Source of the DNA: Streptacidiphilus jiangxiensis
GTDB lineage: Bacteria > Actinomycetota > Actinomycetes > Streptomycetales > Streptomycetaceae
Direction of reading: 5' to 3'
Assembly (NCBI RefSeq): GCF_900109465.1
Contig: NZ_FOAZ01000012.1
Location: 216,543 to 280,542, forward strand
DNA: 64,000 nucleotides
The notes below the pieces were generated by a model. That model saw only the letters and a program-made list of their open reading frames with translations, ran no database searches and was not told the origin of the DNA. The position numbers and the translations under genes were made by a program. The first letter of the stretch is position 1, and each line of letters starts with the position of its first letter. This document shows, piece by piece, positions 1 to 8,986 of the stretch.

Positions 1-108
1 ATCGGCTTCACCGGCGGCTTCGCCTTCGCCTGGCTGCTGTGGCGCGGCGGCGCCCGCCGGATCGTCGGCTCGGTCCGCGGCCGAGTGCCCCGACGGGCCA
101 GGGCCTAG
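1..108 (+). CDS. C-terminal fragment of a membrane protein (5' end outside window)
   Basis: The window opens inside a reading frame that ends at TAG 106-108. The 35 visible residues start with a glycine/aromatic-rich hydrophobic stretch (GFTGGFAFAWLLW) followed by an Arg-rich tail (GGARRIVGSVRGRVPRRARA), the pattern of a last transmembrane helix and a positively charged cytoplasmic tail. Nothing more specific can be read. A rhomboid-type or other small polytopic protein is possible, but the fragment has no catalytic residue to decide it. The AsnC-type gene at 148 begins 39 bp downstream on the same strand. Confidence 0.6.
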   Translation: MGFTGGFAFAWLLWRGGARRIVGSVRGRVPRRARA

Positions 109-147
109 CATGTGAGACGCAGGCCCTCGCGCGCGACAGGAGACCCC

Positions 148-429
148 GTGATCACCGCCATCGTCCTCGTCAAGTCCAGCGTCGACAAGATCCCCGAGAT
201 CGCCGAGCAGATCGCGGCGCTGGAGAGCGTGACGGAGGTCTACTCCGTCACCGGCGGCTGGGATCTGATCGCGATCGTGCGGGTGCGCGCCCACGAGGAG
301 CTCGCGGACGTGATCCCCGGTCAGGTCAACAAGGTGCCCGGGGTGGAGCACACGGAGACGCACGTCGCGTTCCGCACCTACTCCACCCACGACCTCGACG
401 CCGCGTTCGCCATCGGGCTGGACGACTGA
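148..429 (+). CDS. Stand-alone AsnC/Lrp ligand-binding (RAM domain) protein
   Basis: A 93-residue protein consisting only of the AsnC/Lrp ligand-binding (RAM) fold. It has the typical opening ITAIVLVKSSVDKIPEIAEQI, the GGWDLIAIVRV strand and the HTETHVAFRTY strand. There is no helix-turn-helix, so it should not bind DNA alone. Such proteins usually assemble as dimers or larger rings that bind an amino acid or other effector, and may partner with full-length Lrp proteins. I chose GTG 148 because an AGGAGA Shine-Dalgarno lies 5 bp upstream; a start at 112 would add residues with no family match. It is followed by the convergent aminotransferase gene with only about 30 bp between them. Confidence 0.85.
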   Translation: MITAIVLVKSSVDKIPEIAEQIAALESVTEVYSVTGGWDLIAIVRVRAHEELADVIPGQVNKVPGVEHTETHVAFRTYSTHDLDAAFAIGLDD

Positions 430-460
430 CCGGACGACCGAGGCGACCGCCGACGGGCGA

Positions 461-1846
461 CTAGCGCCGGGTGTCCGGCACGCAGCGGCCGCCCTCGGTC
501 CGGTAGGACCAGGCGGAGCCGCCCGCGACCAGCTCCCGCACCGCGGCGAGGAAGCGGTCCACGTGCTCGTCGGGCGTGCCCGCGCCGAAGCTGACCCGGA
601 TCGCGTTCAGGCTGCGCTCCCCCGGCAGCGACGGCTCCGGCGCGCCGCACTCGCTCGGCGCCGCCTCCTCGCCGCCCAGCAGGGTGCGCACCAGCGGGTG
701 CGCGCAGAAGAGGCCGTCGCGCACGCCGATCCCGTACTCGGCCGAGAGCGCGGCGGCGAAGTGCGAGCTGTTCCAGCCCTGCACCACGAAGGAGAGCACG
801 CCGACGCGCGGGTGGTCCTCGCCGAACAGCGTCAGCACCCGCACCTCGGGCACCTCGGCGAGCCCGGCCCGCAGCCGCTCGATCAGCTGCTGCTCGCGCG
901 CCTGCAGGGCGTCGAAGCCGGCCTCGGTGAGCGCCCGGCAGGCGGAGGCGATGGCGTAGGCGCCGATGACGTTGGGCGAGCCGGCCTCGTGGCGCGCCGG
1001 GCCCTGGTGCCACTCGACGGCCACCGAGCCGTCGATCTGCCGCGCGACGGTGCGGCTCGCGCCGCCGCCCGCCAGGTACGGCTCGGCCGCGTCCAGCCAG
1101 TCGGCCCGACCGGCCAGCACGCCCGCACCGAACGGCGCGTAGAGCTTGTGGCCGGAGAAGGCCACCCAGTCCACGTCCAACTCCCGCACCGAGACCCGGT
1201 GGTGGGGCGCCAGCTGGGCCGCGTCCAGGACGATCCTGGCGCCGCGGCCGTGGGCCACGGCGGCGAGTTCGGCGACCGGCCAGATCTCACCCGTCACGTT
1301 GGAGGCACCGGTCACGCAGACCAGCTTGGGCCCCTCGCCGGCCGTGCTGAGCGCGGCGTCCAGCGCGGCGACGGCCTCGCTGACGGAGCGCGGCGCGCGC
1401 AGGTAGGCGACCTCGAGCCCGCGGCCGGGCCAGGGCAGCAGGGAGGCGTGGTGCTCGGTCTCGAAGGCGAAGACGCGGGTGCCGCTCGGCAGGGCGGCGG
1501 CCAGCAGGTTGAGCGAGTCGGTGGTCGCCCGGGTGAAGACGACCTGGTCGTCCTCGCGCAGGTCCAGGAAGTCCGCGACGGCGGCGCGGCTCTGCTCGAA
1601 CAGGTCGGTGGAGAGCTGCGAGAGGTACCCGGCACCGCGGTGGACGCTGCCGTAGTACGGCGCGTAGGCGGCGACGTCGTCCCAGACCCGCTGCAGCGCG
1701 GGCGCGCTGGCGGCGTAGTCGAGGGCCGCGTAGGTGACCTTCTCACCGTTGACCAGCGGGACCTCGACGTCTCGGCCGAGGACGGCGAGCGGCTGCTGAA
1801 CCTGGACATCGGGGCAAACGGTGACATTACGGGCGACGACAGACAT
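461..1846 (-). CDS. Class V aminotransferase, cysteine desulfurase/selenocysteine lyase-like
   Basis: 461-residue PLP enzyme of aminotransferase class V. The PLP-binding lysine is in the SGHKLYAPFGAGVLAG segment, preceded by the DAAQLAPHH motif (Asp that contacts the pyridine nitrogen), and the N-terminal half carries TRATTDSLNLLAAAL. The overall layout is that of SufS/CsdA-like desulfurases. The conserved desulfurase cysteine may be in the GLFCAHPLV segment, but an isopenicillin-epimerase-like or other lyase activity cannot be excluded. Start ATG 1846 has GGAGG about 7 bp upstream. It is not next to suf genes here. A second desulfurase domain in this window is the fusion protein at 21681. 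Confidence 0.85.
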   Translation of the reverse strand: MSVVARNVTVCPDVQVQQPLAVLGRDVEVPLVNGEKVTYAALDYAASAPALQRVWDDVAAYAPYYGSVHRGAGYLSQLSTDLFEQSRAAVADFLDLREDDQVVFTRATTDSLNLLAAALPSGTRVFAFETEHHASLLPWPGRGLEVAYLRAPRSVSEAVAALDAALSTAGEGPKLVCVTGASNVTGEIWPVAELAAVAHGRGARIVLDAAQLAPHHRVSVRELDVDWVAFSGHKLYAPFGAGVLAGRADWLDAAEPYLAGGGASRTVARQIDGSVAVEWHQGPARHEAGSPNVIGAYAIASACRALTEAGFDALQAREQQLIERLRAGLAEVPEVRVLTLFGEDHPRVGVLSFVVQGWNSSHFAAALSAEYGIGVRDGLFCAHPLVRTLLGGEEAAPSECGAPEPSLPGERSLNAIRVSFGAGTPDEHVDRFLAAVRELVAGGSAWSYRTEGGRCVPDTRR

Positions 1847-2135
1847 GGCGGTACCTCCGGAAGCTGCACGTGGGTATGGCGAAACAGCCCCGCCTGGCAG
1901 GGGGCATGGGTGTACTACGGAGATGTGGAGGCCGGGACGGCCTCTACCGCATTCGCTTCTGCACGGGAGAACTCCTCGAGGGACACGCGCTTGCCTGGCG
2001 GCACCTCACCGCAGGCCTGGTCGTCACCCGGAGGCACCCCACCACGGTCGGAGGGTTGCCGGACAGCGAGCCGGGGCTTCAGCGGCGAACGCCGCGTGCT
2101 GTCACTCGTGACCTGATCAGGAGTATGCCAGAGGC
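1847..2135. other. Intergenic stretch without a convincing gene
   Basis: 289 bp between the aminotransferase start and the end of the SARP gene. Both strands have open frames (plus 1870-2169, minus 2139-1915), but G/C at third positions is only about 70 percent in either, far below neighbouring genes, and neither shows a clear domain. The minus frame starts with GTG overlapping the stop codon of the SARP gene (GTGA), which would allow translational coupling. I therefore leave it as undecided. The aminotransferase promoter must lie in the first part of this stretch. Confidence 0.35.
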
Positions 2136-4979
2136 TCACTCCGTGGGCGAAGGGCGTCCCGCGATGTGAGAAAGACGCACCAACTCGGCCCGGACCGACG
2201 CCGCACGCTCGGGGCCGAGCTCGACGTACAGGGCCTCCGCCTCCGCATGGCAGCGGTCCGCCTCGGCCGTCCGGCCCTCCACCGCGTGGGCGCGCGCCGC
2301 CGTCTCCTGGACCAGGGCCAGCAACTCCTTGGCCCGGCTCTGCCGCAGCACCGGCACCGCCTCCTCGCAGGCCCGCAGCGCCTCCCCGGTTCGGCCGCCC
2401 ACGAGGTGGATCTCGGCCAGGCTCTGCAGGGTCTTGCCCTCACCCGCCACGTCGCCCAGCTCCCGCTTGATGCGCAGCGACTCCTCCAGATGGCCGACCG
2501 CCTCCGCCGAACGCCCGCCCACGTGGCAGGCCACCCCGAGGTTGTTCAGCACGACGGCGACCTTGGCGGTCTCCCCGGAACGCCGGAACGCGGCAAGCAC
2601 GGTCTCCAGGCCGGCGATCGCCCGGTCGTGGTCGCCCATCTTGCTGTAGGCGCAGGCCAGGTCCACGGTGCAGGCCAGGGCGCCGGGCTCGTCGCCGAGC
2701 CGGGCCCGGATCGCCCGGCTGCGCTCGAACTGCTCGGCCGCCGCCTCGGGGCGGCCGGTCGCCAGCCGCACGATGCCGAGCGTCTTGCGCACGCTCGACT
2801 CGGCCGCCTCGTCACCCAGGTCGGCGACGGCCCGCACGACGGTCTCGCAGAGCGTCTCCCACTCCGGCGCGTACTCGCCCCGCGTGTAGACGTCCGCCCA
2901 GAACGCCCACACCAGCCGCGGGGCCAGCTCCAGCAGGTGACGCTCGGTCGCGAGGCAGGCCACGGAGCAGGCGTGGACCACCGCCACCAGGTTGCGGTTC
3001 TCCGCCTCGAACCAGGAGTGCGCCTCGGCAGGATCGCCGAAGGTCAGCCAGGACGCCGGGAGCGGCCGCCCGGCCGCGTCCCAGAACCCGTCGTCCGCCG
3101 CCGGCGCCCGCGCGGGGAGCACCGCCCGCGCCGCGGAGTCCGCGGTGTAGAGGTACCAGTGGGCGAGCCGGGCGAACGCCTCACGACTCTCCCGGGCGCG
3201 CGCCGAGGCCAACTCCTCGGCGTAGACCCGGACCAGGTCGTGCATGCGGTAGCGCGCCGGACCGGCGGGCTCGACCAGGTGCGCGGCGAGGAGCGTCCAC
3301 AGCGCCCGCTCGGTCCGCGTCCGGTCCTCGCCCGCGAGCGCGAGCACCGCCGGCAGGCCGACGGTCGGCCCCGGCGCGGCCCCCAGCTGCCGCAGCAGCC
3401 GCGCCGAGTCCTGCGGCAGCGCCGCGTAGCCGACGGCCAGCGTGGTCCGCACCGCACGGTCCTCCACCTGCAGTTCGTCCAGCAACCGACCCTCGTCGAG
3501 CAGGCGCTCGGCGAGCATCGCCACCGTCCAGCCCGGCTGACACACCAGGCGGCTGCCGGCCACCCGGATTGCCAACGGCAGCCCGGCGCAGACCGCCAGC
3601 ACGGTGGCGACGGCCTCCGGCTCGGCGCCCACCGCTTCCTTGCCGACGATCCGGACGAACAGCTCGAAGGCCTCCGCCTCGTCCAGGACGTCGACCGCCA
3701 GCCGGGTCGCCCCGTCGAGCCCCGGCAGGGTGCTGCGGCTGGTGACCAGTACCGCGCAGCCGCCGGACCCCGGCAGCAGCGGTCGCACCTGTGCCGCGTC
3801 GCGCACGTTGTCGAGCAGGACCAGCACCCGGCGTTCGGCCAGCATGCTGCGGTAGAGCACGGCGCGCTCCTCGGCGTCCACCGGGATCTCGCCGTCCGGC
3901 ACACCGAGCCCGCGCAGGAGCCGGGCCAGCACGTCGTGCGGGTCCGCCGGCGCGCCGCCCACCCCGCGCAGGTCGGCCTGGAGCTGGCCGTCCGGGTAAT
4001 GGGCGAGCACCCGGTGCGCCACGTGCACGGCCAGCGAGGTCTTCCCCACCCCGCCGGCGCCGTCCAGCGCGGACAGCACCAGCGGTGCGCCGGGCCCGGC
4101 CGCCCCGGAGAGCAGCGCGACCAGCCGCGCGACGAGCTCGTCGCGGCCGGTGAAGTCCGCCAGGTCCGCCTGGAGCTGACGCGGCACCACTCCGCGGCCG
4201 GACACCGGAGCGGGGGCGGCGGCGGGCGGTGCGGGCAGCGCGAGGGAGGGGTCGGCGTCGAGGATGCGGGCGTGCAGACGGCACAGTTGCGGTGTCGGCT
4301 CCACCCCCAGCTCCTCGGCGAGCACTGCGCGCAGCCGCCGGAAGACAGCCAGCGCCTCGCTCTGCCGACCGCTGCGGTAGAGCGCGAGCATCGCCTGCTC
4401 GGCGATCTCCTCGTCGAGCGGGTGCTCCCGGAGCAGGAGGGTCAGCTCGTCGGTCAGCTCGCGGTGCCGCCCGAGGATCAGTTCGGCCTCGACGCACTCC
4501 TTGCGGACGGTCAGCCGCAGGTCGTTCAGCCGCGCCGCGTCGAGCTCCAGGGCCCGTCCCGGCATGCCCGCGAGCGCGGGGCCGTGCCAGCGGTCCAACG
4601 CCTGCCGCAGCAGCACCACCCGCTCCGCGGTCCGGCCCGCCGCCTGGGCGCGCCGTCGGTCCTCCTCGAAGGCCAGCAGGTCGAGTGCCTCCGTGGGCAG
4701 GCGCAGGGTGTAGCCGCCGCGGACGGTGCCGAGCGGATCGCCTTCCGCGCCCGCCAGCGCGAGCTCACGACGGAGCCGTGAGACGAGGTCCTGCACCTGC
4801 CTGACCGCCGTCGAGGGCGCGTCGCCGTCCCAGACGGACTCGACGAGCGCGTCCATCGGCACCATCCGGTTGGCGCCCAGCAGCAGGGCCGCGAGCAGCT
4901 TCTCCTGCCGTGCCCCGCCGAGCGGCAACTCCCGGCCGCCGACCTCGGCATGCAGCGGTCCCAGCACCCTGAACTGCAT
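2136..4979 (-). CDS. AfsR/SARP-family transcriptional regulator (SARP-NB-ARC-TPR)
   Basis: 947-residue regulator with the AfsR layout. Residues 1-95 form an OmpR-like winged helix (MQFRVLGPLHAEVGG start) and 95-245 the bacterial transcriptional activation domain, ending LAEELGVEPTPQL. A STAND/NB-ARC ATPase runs from about 275, with Walker A GGVGKTS at 309-315, followed by the VLLDN and LVTSR segments. TPR-like repeats fill the C-terminus (about 700-930, e.g. ALACTVDLACAYSKMGDHDRAI). Such proteins activate secondary-metabolite or developmental genes by binding direct heptamer repeats next to the -10 box. Start ATG 4979 is preceded by GGGGGAAAG. It is divergent from the secreted-protein gene at 5128, whose promoter carries a matching repeat array. 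The true target and ligand are unknown. Confidence 0.9.
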   Translation of the reverse strand: MQFRVLGPLHAEVGGRELPLGGARQEKLLAALLLGANRMVPMDALVESVWDGDAPSTAVRQVQDLVSRLRRELALAGAEGDPLGTVRGGYTLRLPTEALDLLAFEEDRRRAQAAGRTAERVVLLRQALDRWHGPALAGMPGRALELDAARLNDLRLTVRKECVEAELILGRHRELTDELTLLLREHPLDEEIAEQAMLALYRSGRQSEALAVFRRLRAVLAEELGVEPTPQLCRLHARILDADPSLALPAPPAAAPAPVSGRGVVPRQLQADLADFTGRDELVARLVALLSGAAGPGAPLVLSALDGAGGVGKTSLAVHVAHRVLAHYPDGQLQADLRGVGGAPADPHDVLARLLRGLGVPDGEIPVDAEERAVLYRSMLAERRVLVLLDNVRDAAQVRPLLPGSGGCAVLVTSRSTLPGLDGATRLAVDVLDEAEAFELFVRIVGKEAVGAEPEAVATVLAVCAGLPLAIRVAGSRLVCQPGWTVAMLAERLLDEGRLLDELQVEDRAVRTTLAVGYAALPQDSARLLRQLGAAPGPTVGLPAVLALAGEDRTRTERALWTLLAAHLVEPAGPARYRMHDLVRVYAEELASARARESREAFARLAHWYLYTADSAARAVLPARAPAADDGFWDAAGRPLPASWLTFGDPAEAHSWFEAENRNLVAVVHACSVACLATERHLLELAPRLVWAFWADVYTRGEYAPEWETLCETVVRAVADLGDEAAESSVRKTLGIVRLATGRPEAAAEQFERSRAIRARLGDEPGALACTVDLACAYSKMGDHDRAIAGLETVLAAFRRSGETAKVAVVLNNLGVACHVGGRSAEAVGHLEESLRIKRELGDVAGEGKTLQSLAEIHLVGGRTGEALRACEEAVPVLRQSRAKELLALVQETAARAHAVEGRTAEADRCHAEAEALYVELGPERAASVRAELVRLSHIAGRPSPTE

Positions 4980-5048
4980 CTTTCCCCCCGGCCGTGCTCT
5001 TCTGCCGAGAAACCTAGGCGCACGGACGATCGCTGTCCAGTACCCGAC

Positions 5049-5091
5049 AAGGACGGCACGAGGACGCGCTGAGGACGGCGCTTCCTAGCGT
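5049..5091 (+). promoter_or_regulatory. Predicted SARP binding site and promoter of the secreted-protein gene
   Basis: Three copies of AGGACG begin at 5050, 5061 and 5072, exactly 11 bp apart, and a -10-like TAGCGT lies at 5086-5091, 7-8 bp after the last repeat. Direct repeats with one-helical-turn spacing placed just upstream of -10 are the known arrangement of SARP operators (ActII-ORF4, DnrI, AfsR). The AfsR-like gene starts 70 bp away on the opposite strand. The repeats are seen directly; control by that regulator is inferred. Confidence 0.6.
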
Positions 5092-5127
5092 TGCGGCATC
5101 CGCTCCACCCAACGAAGGGAACACGCC

Positions 5128-5589
5128 ATGCAGCTGCCCCGTCTCCTCTCCGGTGCCATGGCCGGCACCGCACTCGCGGCGCTGGCGACCGCCGGCGGCC
5201 TCGCCGTCGCCGCCCCCGCCAGCGCGGCGACCTCGGCGAACATCTGCCGCTCGGGCTCCGTCCCCAACGACGGCGAGTACGTGCTGCCGTGCATCTACGG
5301 CAACGGCGGCAAGAGCATCTACGGCCTCGCCGACATCAGCGGCTCCAACCACACCTCGGTCAACCTCTGCGTCGACATCATCAACGCCTCGACCGGCGCG
5401 GTCGTGCCGGGCACCGCCACCTGTGCCTACGTGTCGGACGCCGCCAACGGCGGCTCGGTCACCACCAGCTGGGTCTCCCCCGGCTACGGCACCTACGTCT
5501 CGCACGCCTGGTTCACCAGCCCCACCTACTACGACGGCGGCGAGAGCGGCCGCCTCTCCATCACCGTGGGCTGCCCCCCGGCCTGCTGA
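5128..5589 (+). CDS. Small secreted cysteine-containing protein of unknown function
   Basis: 153 residues. The N-terminus is a classical Sec signal peptide (about 1-34, ending APASAA with an Ala-X-Ala cleavage site). The mature part of about 119 residues is rich in Gly, Ser, Thr and Tyr and has six cysteines (ICRSG, LPCIYG, LCVD, TCAY and the terminal CPPAC), so three disulfides are possible. I do not recognise the family. Start ATG 5128 is preceded by GAAGGGA. It lies divergent to the AfsR-like regulator and is its best local candidate target because of the repeat array in its promoter. It is followed by a terminator hairpin shared with trpD. Confidence 0.8.
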   Translation: MQLPRLLSGAMAGTALAALATAGGLAVAAPASAATSANICRSGSVPNDGEYVLPCIYGNGGKSIYGLADISGSNHTSVNLCVDIINASTGAVVPGTATCAYVSDAANGGSVTTSWVSPGYGTYVSHAWFTSPTYYDGGESGRLSITVGCPPAC

Positions 5590-5602
5590 CCGCTCCCGCC
5601 GA

Positions 5603-5626
5603 CGACCGTCCGGGCCTGCACGGGGT

Positions 5627-5643
<17 letters not shown>
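5603..5643. terminator. Bidirectional hairpin terminator between the secreted-protein gene and trpD
   Basis: Arms of 16 bp (5603-5618 and 5628-5643) pair with a single mismatch around a 9-nt loop. The hairpin overlaps the last codons of trpD (stop at 5627-5629) and sits 14 bp after the end of the rightward gene, so it can serve both convergent genes. There is no U-tract, as is usual in streptomycetes. Confidence 0.7.
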
Positions 5644-6700
<1,057 letters not shown>

Positions 6701-6799
6701 GACTGTCGCCTCTCGAAGGCCGGGGTGGATCAGCTAGGACGGCCCCAGCCTATCGAGACGCACACCTCGTGAGACCACTCATCTCACGCAGGCGGATTC

Positions 6800-7210
6800 T
6801 CAGGCGGCCAGGCCCGCGCGTCCGCGCAGCAGCGCGGTCGCCGCGCCGGCCAGCGCGACCGGGTCGACGGGGGCGGGGACCGCCGCGTCCGCGTGGCTCC
6901 AGGTGGCGAGCCAGGAGTCCTGGGGGCGGCCGATCAGCACCAGCACCGGCGGGCACTGGTAGACCTCCTCCTTCAGCTGACGGGTCAACCCCATGCCGCC
7001 GAGCGGCACCGCCTCGCCGTCGAGCACCAGCAGGTCGACCTTGCGGGTGCCCTTCTGGTACTCGTCCATCGCCCGGACGACCGCCGGGGCCGTCGCGCAC
7101 TCGTGGTAGACCAGCTCCGGCAGCTCCGCGTCCGGCCGCTTGCCGAGAGCCAGGCGCACCTGCTCCCTGGTGTTGCGGTCGTCGCTGTAGACAAGGATGT
7201 TCAGTGCCAT
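6800..7210 (-). CDS. Degenerate response-regulator receiver protein, no output domain
   Basis: 136 residues with the CheY-like fold. It starts NILVYSDDRNTREQ (acidic pocket) and has VDLLVLDGEAVP with the candidate phospho-acceptor Asp. The other two conserved receiver residues are not seen: the Thr/Ser after strand 4 is replaced in PVLVLIGRPQD, and the Lys after strand 5 is absent in AAVPAPVDP. It has no DNA-binding domain. A pseudo-receiver acting through protein contacts is the simplest reading. I start at ATG 7210 because GGGGAGAG lies upstream; an upstream start adds unrelated residues. It is divergent from ctaE, so a link to the oxidase is possible but unproven. Confidence 0.8.
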   Translation of the reverse strand: MALNILVYSDDRNTREQVRLALGKRPDAELPELVYHECATAPAVVRAMDEYQKGTRKVDLLVLDGEAVPLGGMGLTRQLKEEVYQCPPVLVLIGRPQDSWLATWSHADAAVPAPVDPVALAGAATALLRGRAGLAA

Positions 7211-7481
7211 CGCTCGTACTCTCCCCGCTGGGACTGTGACCGGAACCACTGCGCGGTGCTCGGTTCGGATGCTACTCGCGTCCCGCGCGCCACAACACCG
7301 GGTGAACGACGATCTCTGGTAGGAAGGTCCGGTCGGCCCCGCACCCTTCACCACTTCGAGCGACACCCTGTCGCCCGGCGGTGTCGCACGCCCGCTCCGA
7401 CCTGCCCGGACGGCGCGTCGGAGGGTACGTCATACCCCAGACACACCGAGGAAGACCCCCCGGCGTTAGTGCGGAATAAGG

Positions 7482-7500
7482 GACCGACATAATGTCGGTC
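7482..7500 (+). promoter_or_regulatory. Perfect palindrome across the ctaE start codon
   Basis: GACCGACAT (7482-7490) and ATGTCGGTC (7492-7500) are exact reverse complements around one A. The ATG of the right arm is the ctaE start, and the left arm follows the AAGGGA ribosome-binding sequence directly. As RNA it could form a 7-bp stem with loop AUAAU that would hide the start codon; as DNA it could be a repressor site. Both roles are inference. Confidence 0.45.
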
Positions 7501-8112
7501 GTGGCGACAGCAACTGCAGTAGAAACCGGGCACGCGCACGGTTCGGTCAACCGGCCGAACCTGACCAGCGTCGGAACCATCGTCTGGCTGAGTTCCGAGC
7601 TGATGTTCTTCGCGGCCCTCTTCGCGATGTACTTCACGCTTCGTTCCGTGACGGGTACCGCCTTCTGGCACTCGCAGAACGACGCGCTGAACGTTCCCTT
7701 CTCCTCCGTGAACACCACGATCCTGGTGCTCTCCTCGTTCACCTGCCAGATGGGTGTCTTCGCCGCCGAGCGCGGCGACGTGAAGAAGCTCCGGGCCTGG
7801 TTCGTCGTGACCTTCATCATGGGCGCGATGTTCATCGGCGGTCAGATCTACGAGTACACCGAGCTGGTGAAGCACGACGGCCTGTCGCTGTCGTCCTCGC
7901 CCTACGGCTCGGTGTTCTACCTCACCACCGGCTTCCACGGGATGCACGTGACGGGTGGTCTGATCGCGTTCCTGCTGGTCCTCGGCCGTACCTACGCGGC
8001 CAAGCGGTTCACCCACGAGCAGGCGACCGCGGCGATCGTCGTGTCCTACTACTGGCACTTCGTCGACGTGGTCTGGATCGGCCTCTTCGCGACCATCTAT
8101 CTGATCAAGTAG
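7492..8112 (+). CDS. ctaE: Cytochrome c oxidase subunit III (aa3)
   Basis: 206-residue integral membrane protein, the usual length of actinobacterial CtaE with five predicted helices. Recognisable segments are [32 protein letters not shown], the conserved [12 protein letters not shown] and [22 protein letters not shown]. The protein stabilises the catalytic core of the aa3 oxidase, encoded here by ctaC/ctaD on the opposite strand at 18.7-21.3 kb. It leads the cluster ctaE-qcrC-qcrA-qcrB. In actinobacteria bcc and aa3 form one supercomplex, which fits this order. ATG 7492 is preceded by AAGGGA; GTG 7501 is a less likely alternative start. Confidence 0.96.
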   Translation: MSVVATATAVETGHAHGSVNRPNLTSVGTIVWLSSELMFFAALFAMYFTLRSVTGTAFWHSQNDALNVPFSSVNTTILVLSSFTCQMGVFAAERGDVKKLRAWFVVTFIMGAMFIGGQIYEYTELVKHDGLSLSSSPYGSVFYLTTGFHGMHVTGGLIAFLLVLGRTYAAKRFTHEQATAAIVVSYYWHFVDVVWIGLFATIYLIK

Positions 8113-8120
8113 CAGGGTCG

Positions 8121-8137
8121 GACCGTCAGGGACGGTC
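8121..8137 (+). other. Intercistronic hairpin between ctaE and qcrC
   Basis: GACCGTC (8121-8127) and GACGGTC (8131-8137) form a 7-bp stem with loop AGG, nine bases after the ctaE stop. There is no U-tract. It may attenuate transcription or act as a processing/stability element between ctaE and the qcr genes. Confidence 0.4.
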
Positions 8138-8182
8138 TACCGGACTCCAGACGCTCCAGATCCTCACACCGGGGTTTATTCC

Positions 8183-8986
8183 GTGAAAAAGCTCTCCGCA
8201 CGACGGCGCCACCCGCTGGCAGCGCTCGTCGTCCTTATCTTTGCCCTGGCGGCCGTCGGCTCGCTGTACGCGGCCCTCGCGCCGACCAACAGCGCCTCGG
8301 CCGACGCCAGCCAGTCCCTCCAGGTGGAGGAGGGCAAGCGGCTCTACCAGGTCGGCTGTGCCAGCTGCCACGGTCTGAACGCCGAGGGCACCAAGGACGG
8401 CCCGTCCCTGATCGGCGTCGGCGGTGCCGCCGTCGACTTCCAGGTCGGCACCGGCCGTATGCCGGCGCAGCAGCCGGGCGCCCAGGTCCCGAAGAAGAAG
8501 GTCATTTACGACCAGGGGCAGATCGACCAGCTGGCCGCGTACGTCGCCAGCCTCGGTGCCGGTCCGGCCCAGCCGGTCGCGAGCCAGCTCACCGGTGGTG
8601 ACGTCGCTCGCGGTGGCGAGCTGTTCCGCACCAACTGCGCGCAGTGCCACAACTTCGCGGGCGCCGGTGGCGCACTGAGCGAGGGCAAGTTCGCACCGAG
8701 CCTCGCCGGTGTCAGCGCCAAGCACATCTACGAGGCCATGATCACCGGCCCGCAGAACATGCCGTCCTTCCCCAACTCCACCATGCCGGAGCAGGCCAAG
8801 AAGGACATCATCGCGTACGTCAACCACACGACGAACAGCGACAGCAACCCGAGCTACGGCGGGATGACCCTGGGCTCCATCGGCCCGGTCTCCGAGGGTC
8901 TCTTCGGGTGGATCTTCGCGCTGGGCGCCCTGATCGGCGTTGCCATCTGGATCGCCGCCCGCACCCCCAAGGCCAAGAAGTCATGA
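8183..8986 (+). CDS. qcrC: Cytochrome bcc complex diheme cytochrome c subunit
   Basis: 267 residues. After an N-terminal membrane anchor (HPLAALVVLIFALAAVGSLYAALAP) there are two cytochrome c domains with heme motifs CASCH (from residue 59) and CAQCH (from residue 152). A C-terminal helix (LFGWIFALGALIGVAIWIAAR) gives a second anchor. The tandem diheme form is typical of actinobacterial QcrC, which passes electrons directly to the CuA site of the aa3 oxidase and replaces a soluble cytochrome c. Start GTG 8183. Its stop overlaps the qcrA start as ATGA, indicating translational coupling. Confidence 0.96.
   Translation: MKKLSARRRHPLAALVVLIFALAAVGSLYAALAPTNSASADASQSLQVEEGKRLYQVGCASCHGLNAEGTKDGPSLIGVGGAAVDFQVGTGRMPAQQPGAQVPKKKVIYDQGQIDQLAAYVASLGAGPAQPVASQLTGGDVARGGELFRTNCAQCHNFAGAGGALSEGKFAPSLAGVSAKHIYEAMITGPQNMPSFPNSTMPEQAKKDIIAYVNHTTNSDSNPSYGGMTLGSIGPVSEGLFGWIFALGALIGVAIWIAARTPKAKKS

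Noticed and set aside
1870..2169. Plus-strand 99-codon frame between the aminotransferase and SARP genes
   Set aside because: No Shine-Dalgarno, low G/C at third positions, and it would start 24 bp from the divergent aminotransferase start. Not supportable as a gene.
2166..4781. 871-codon plus-strand frame opposite the SARP gene
   Set aside because: Antisense shadow of the AfsR-like gene, no domain or ribosome site.
5049..5091. Simple low-complexity repeat in the 5128 promoter
   Set aside because: Rejected in favour of a SARP site: exact 11-bp phase and placement before a -10 box are not random-looking.
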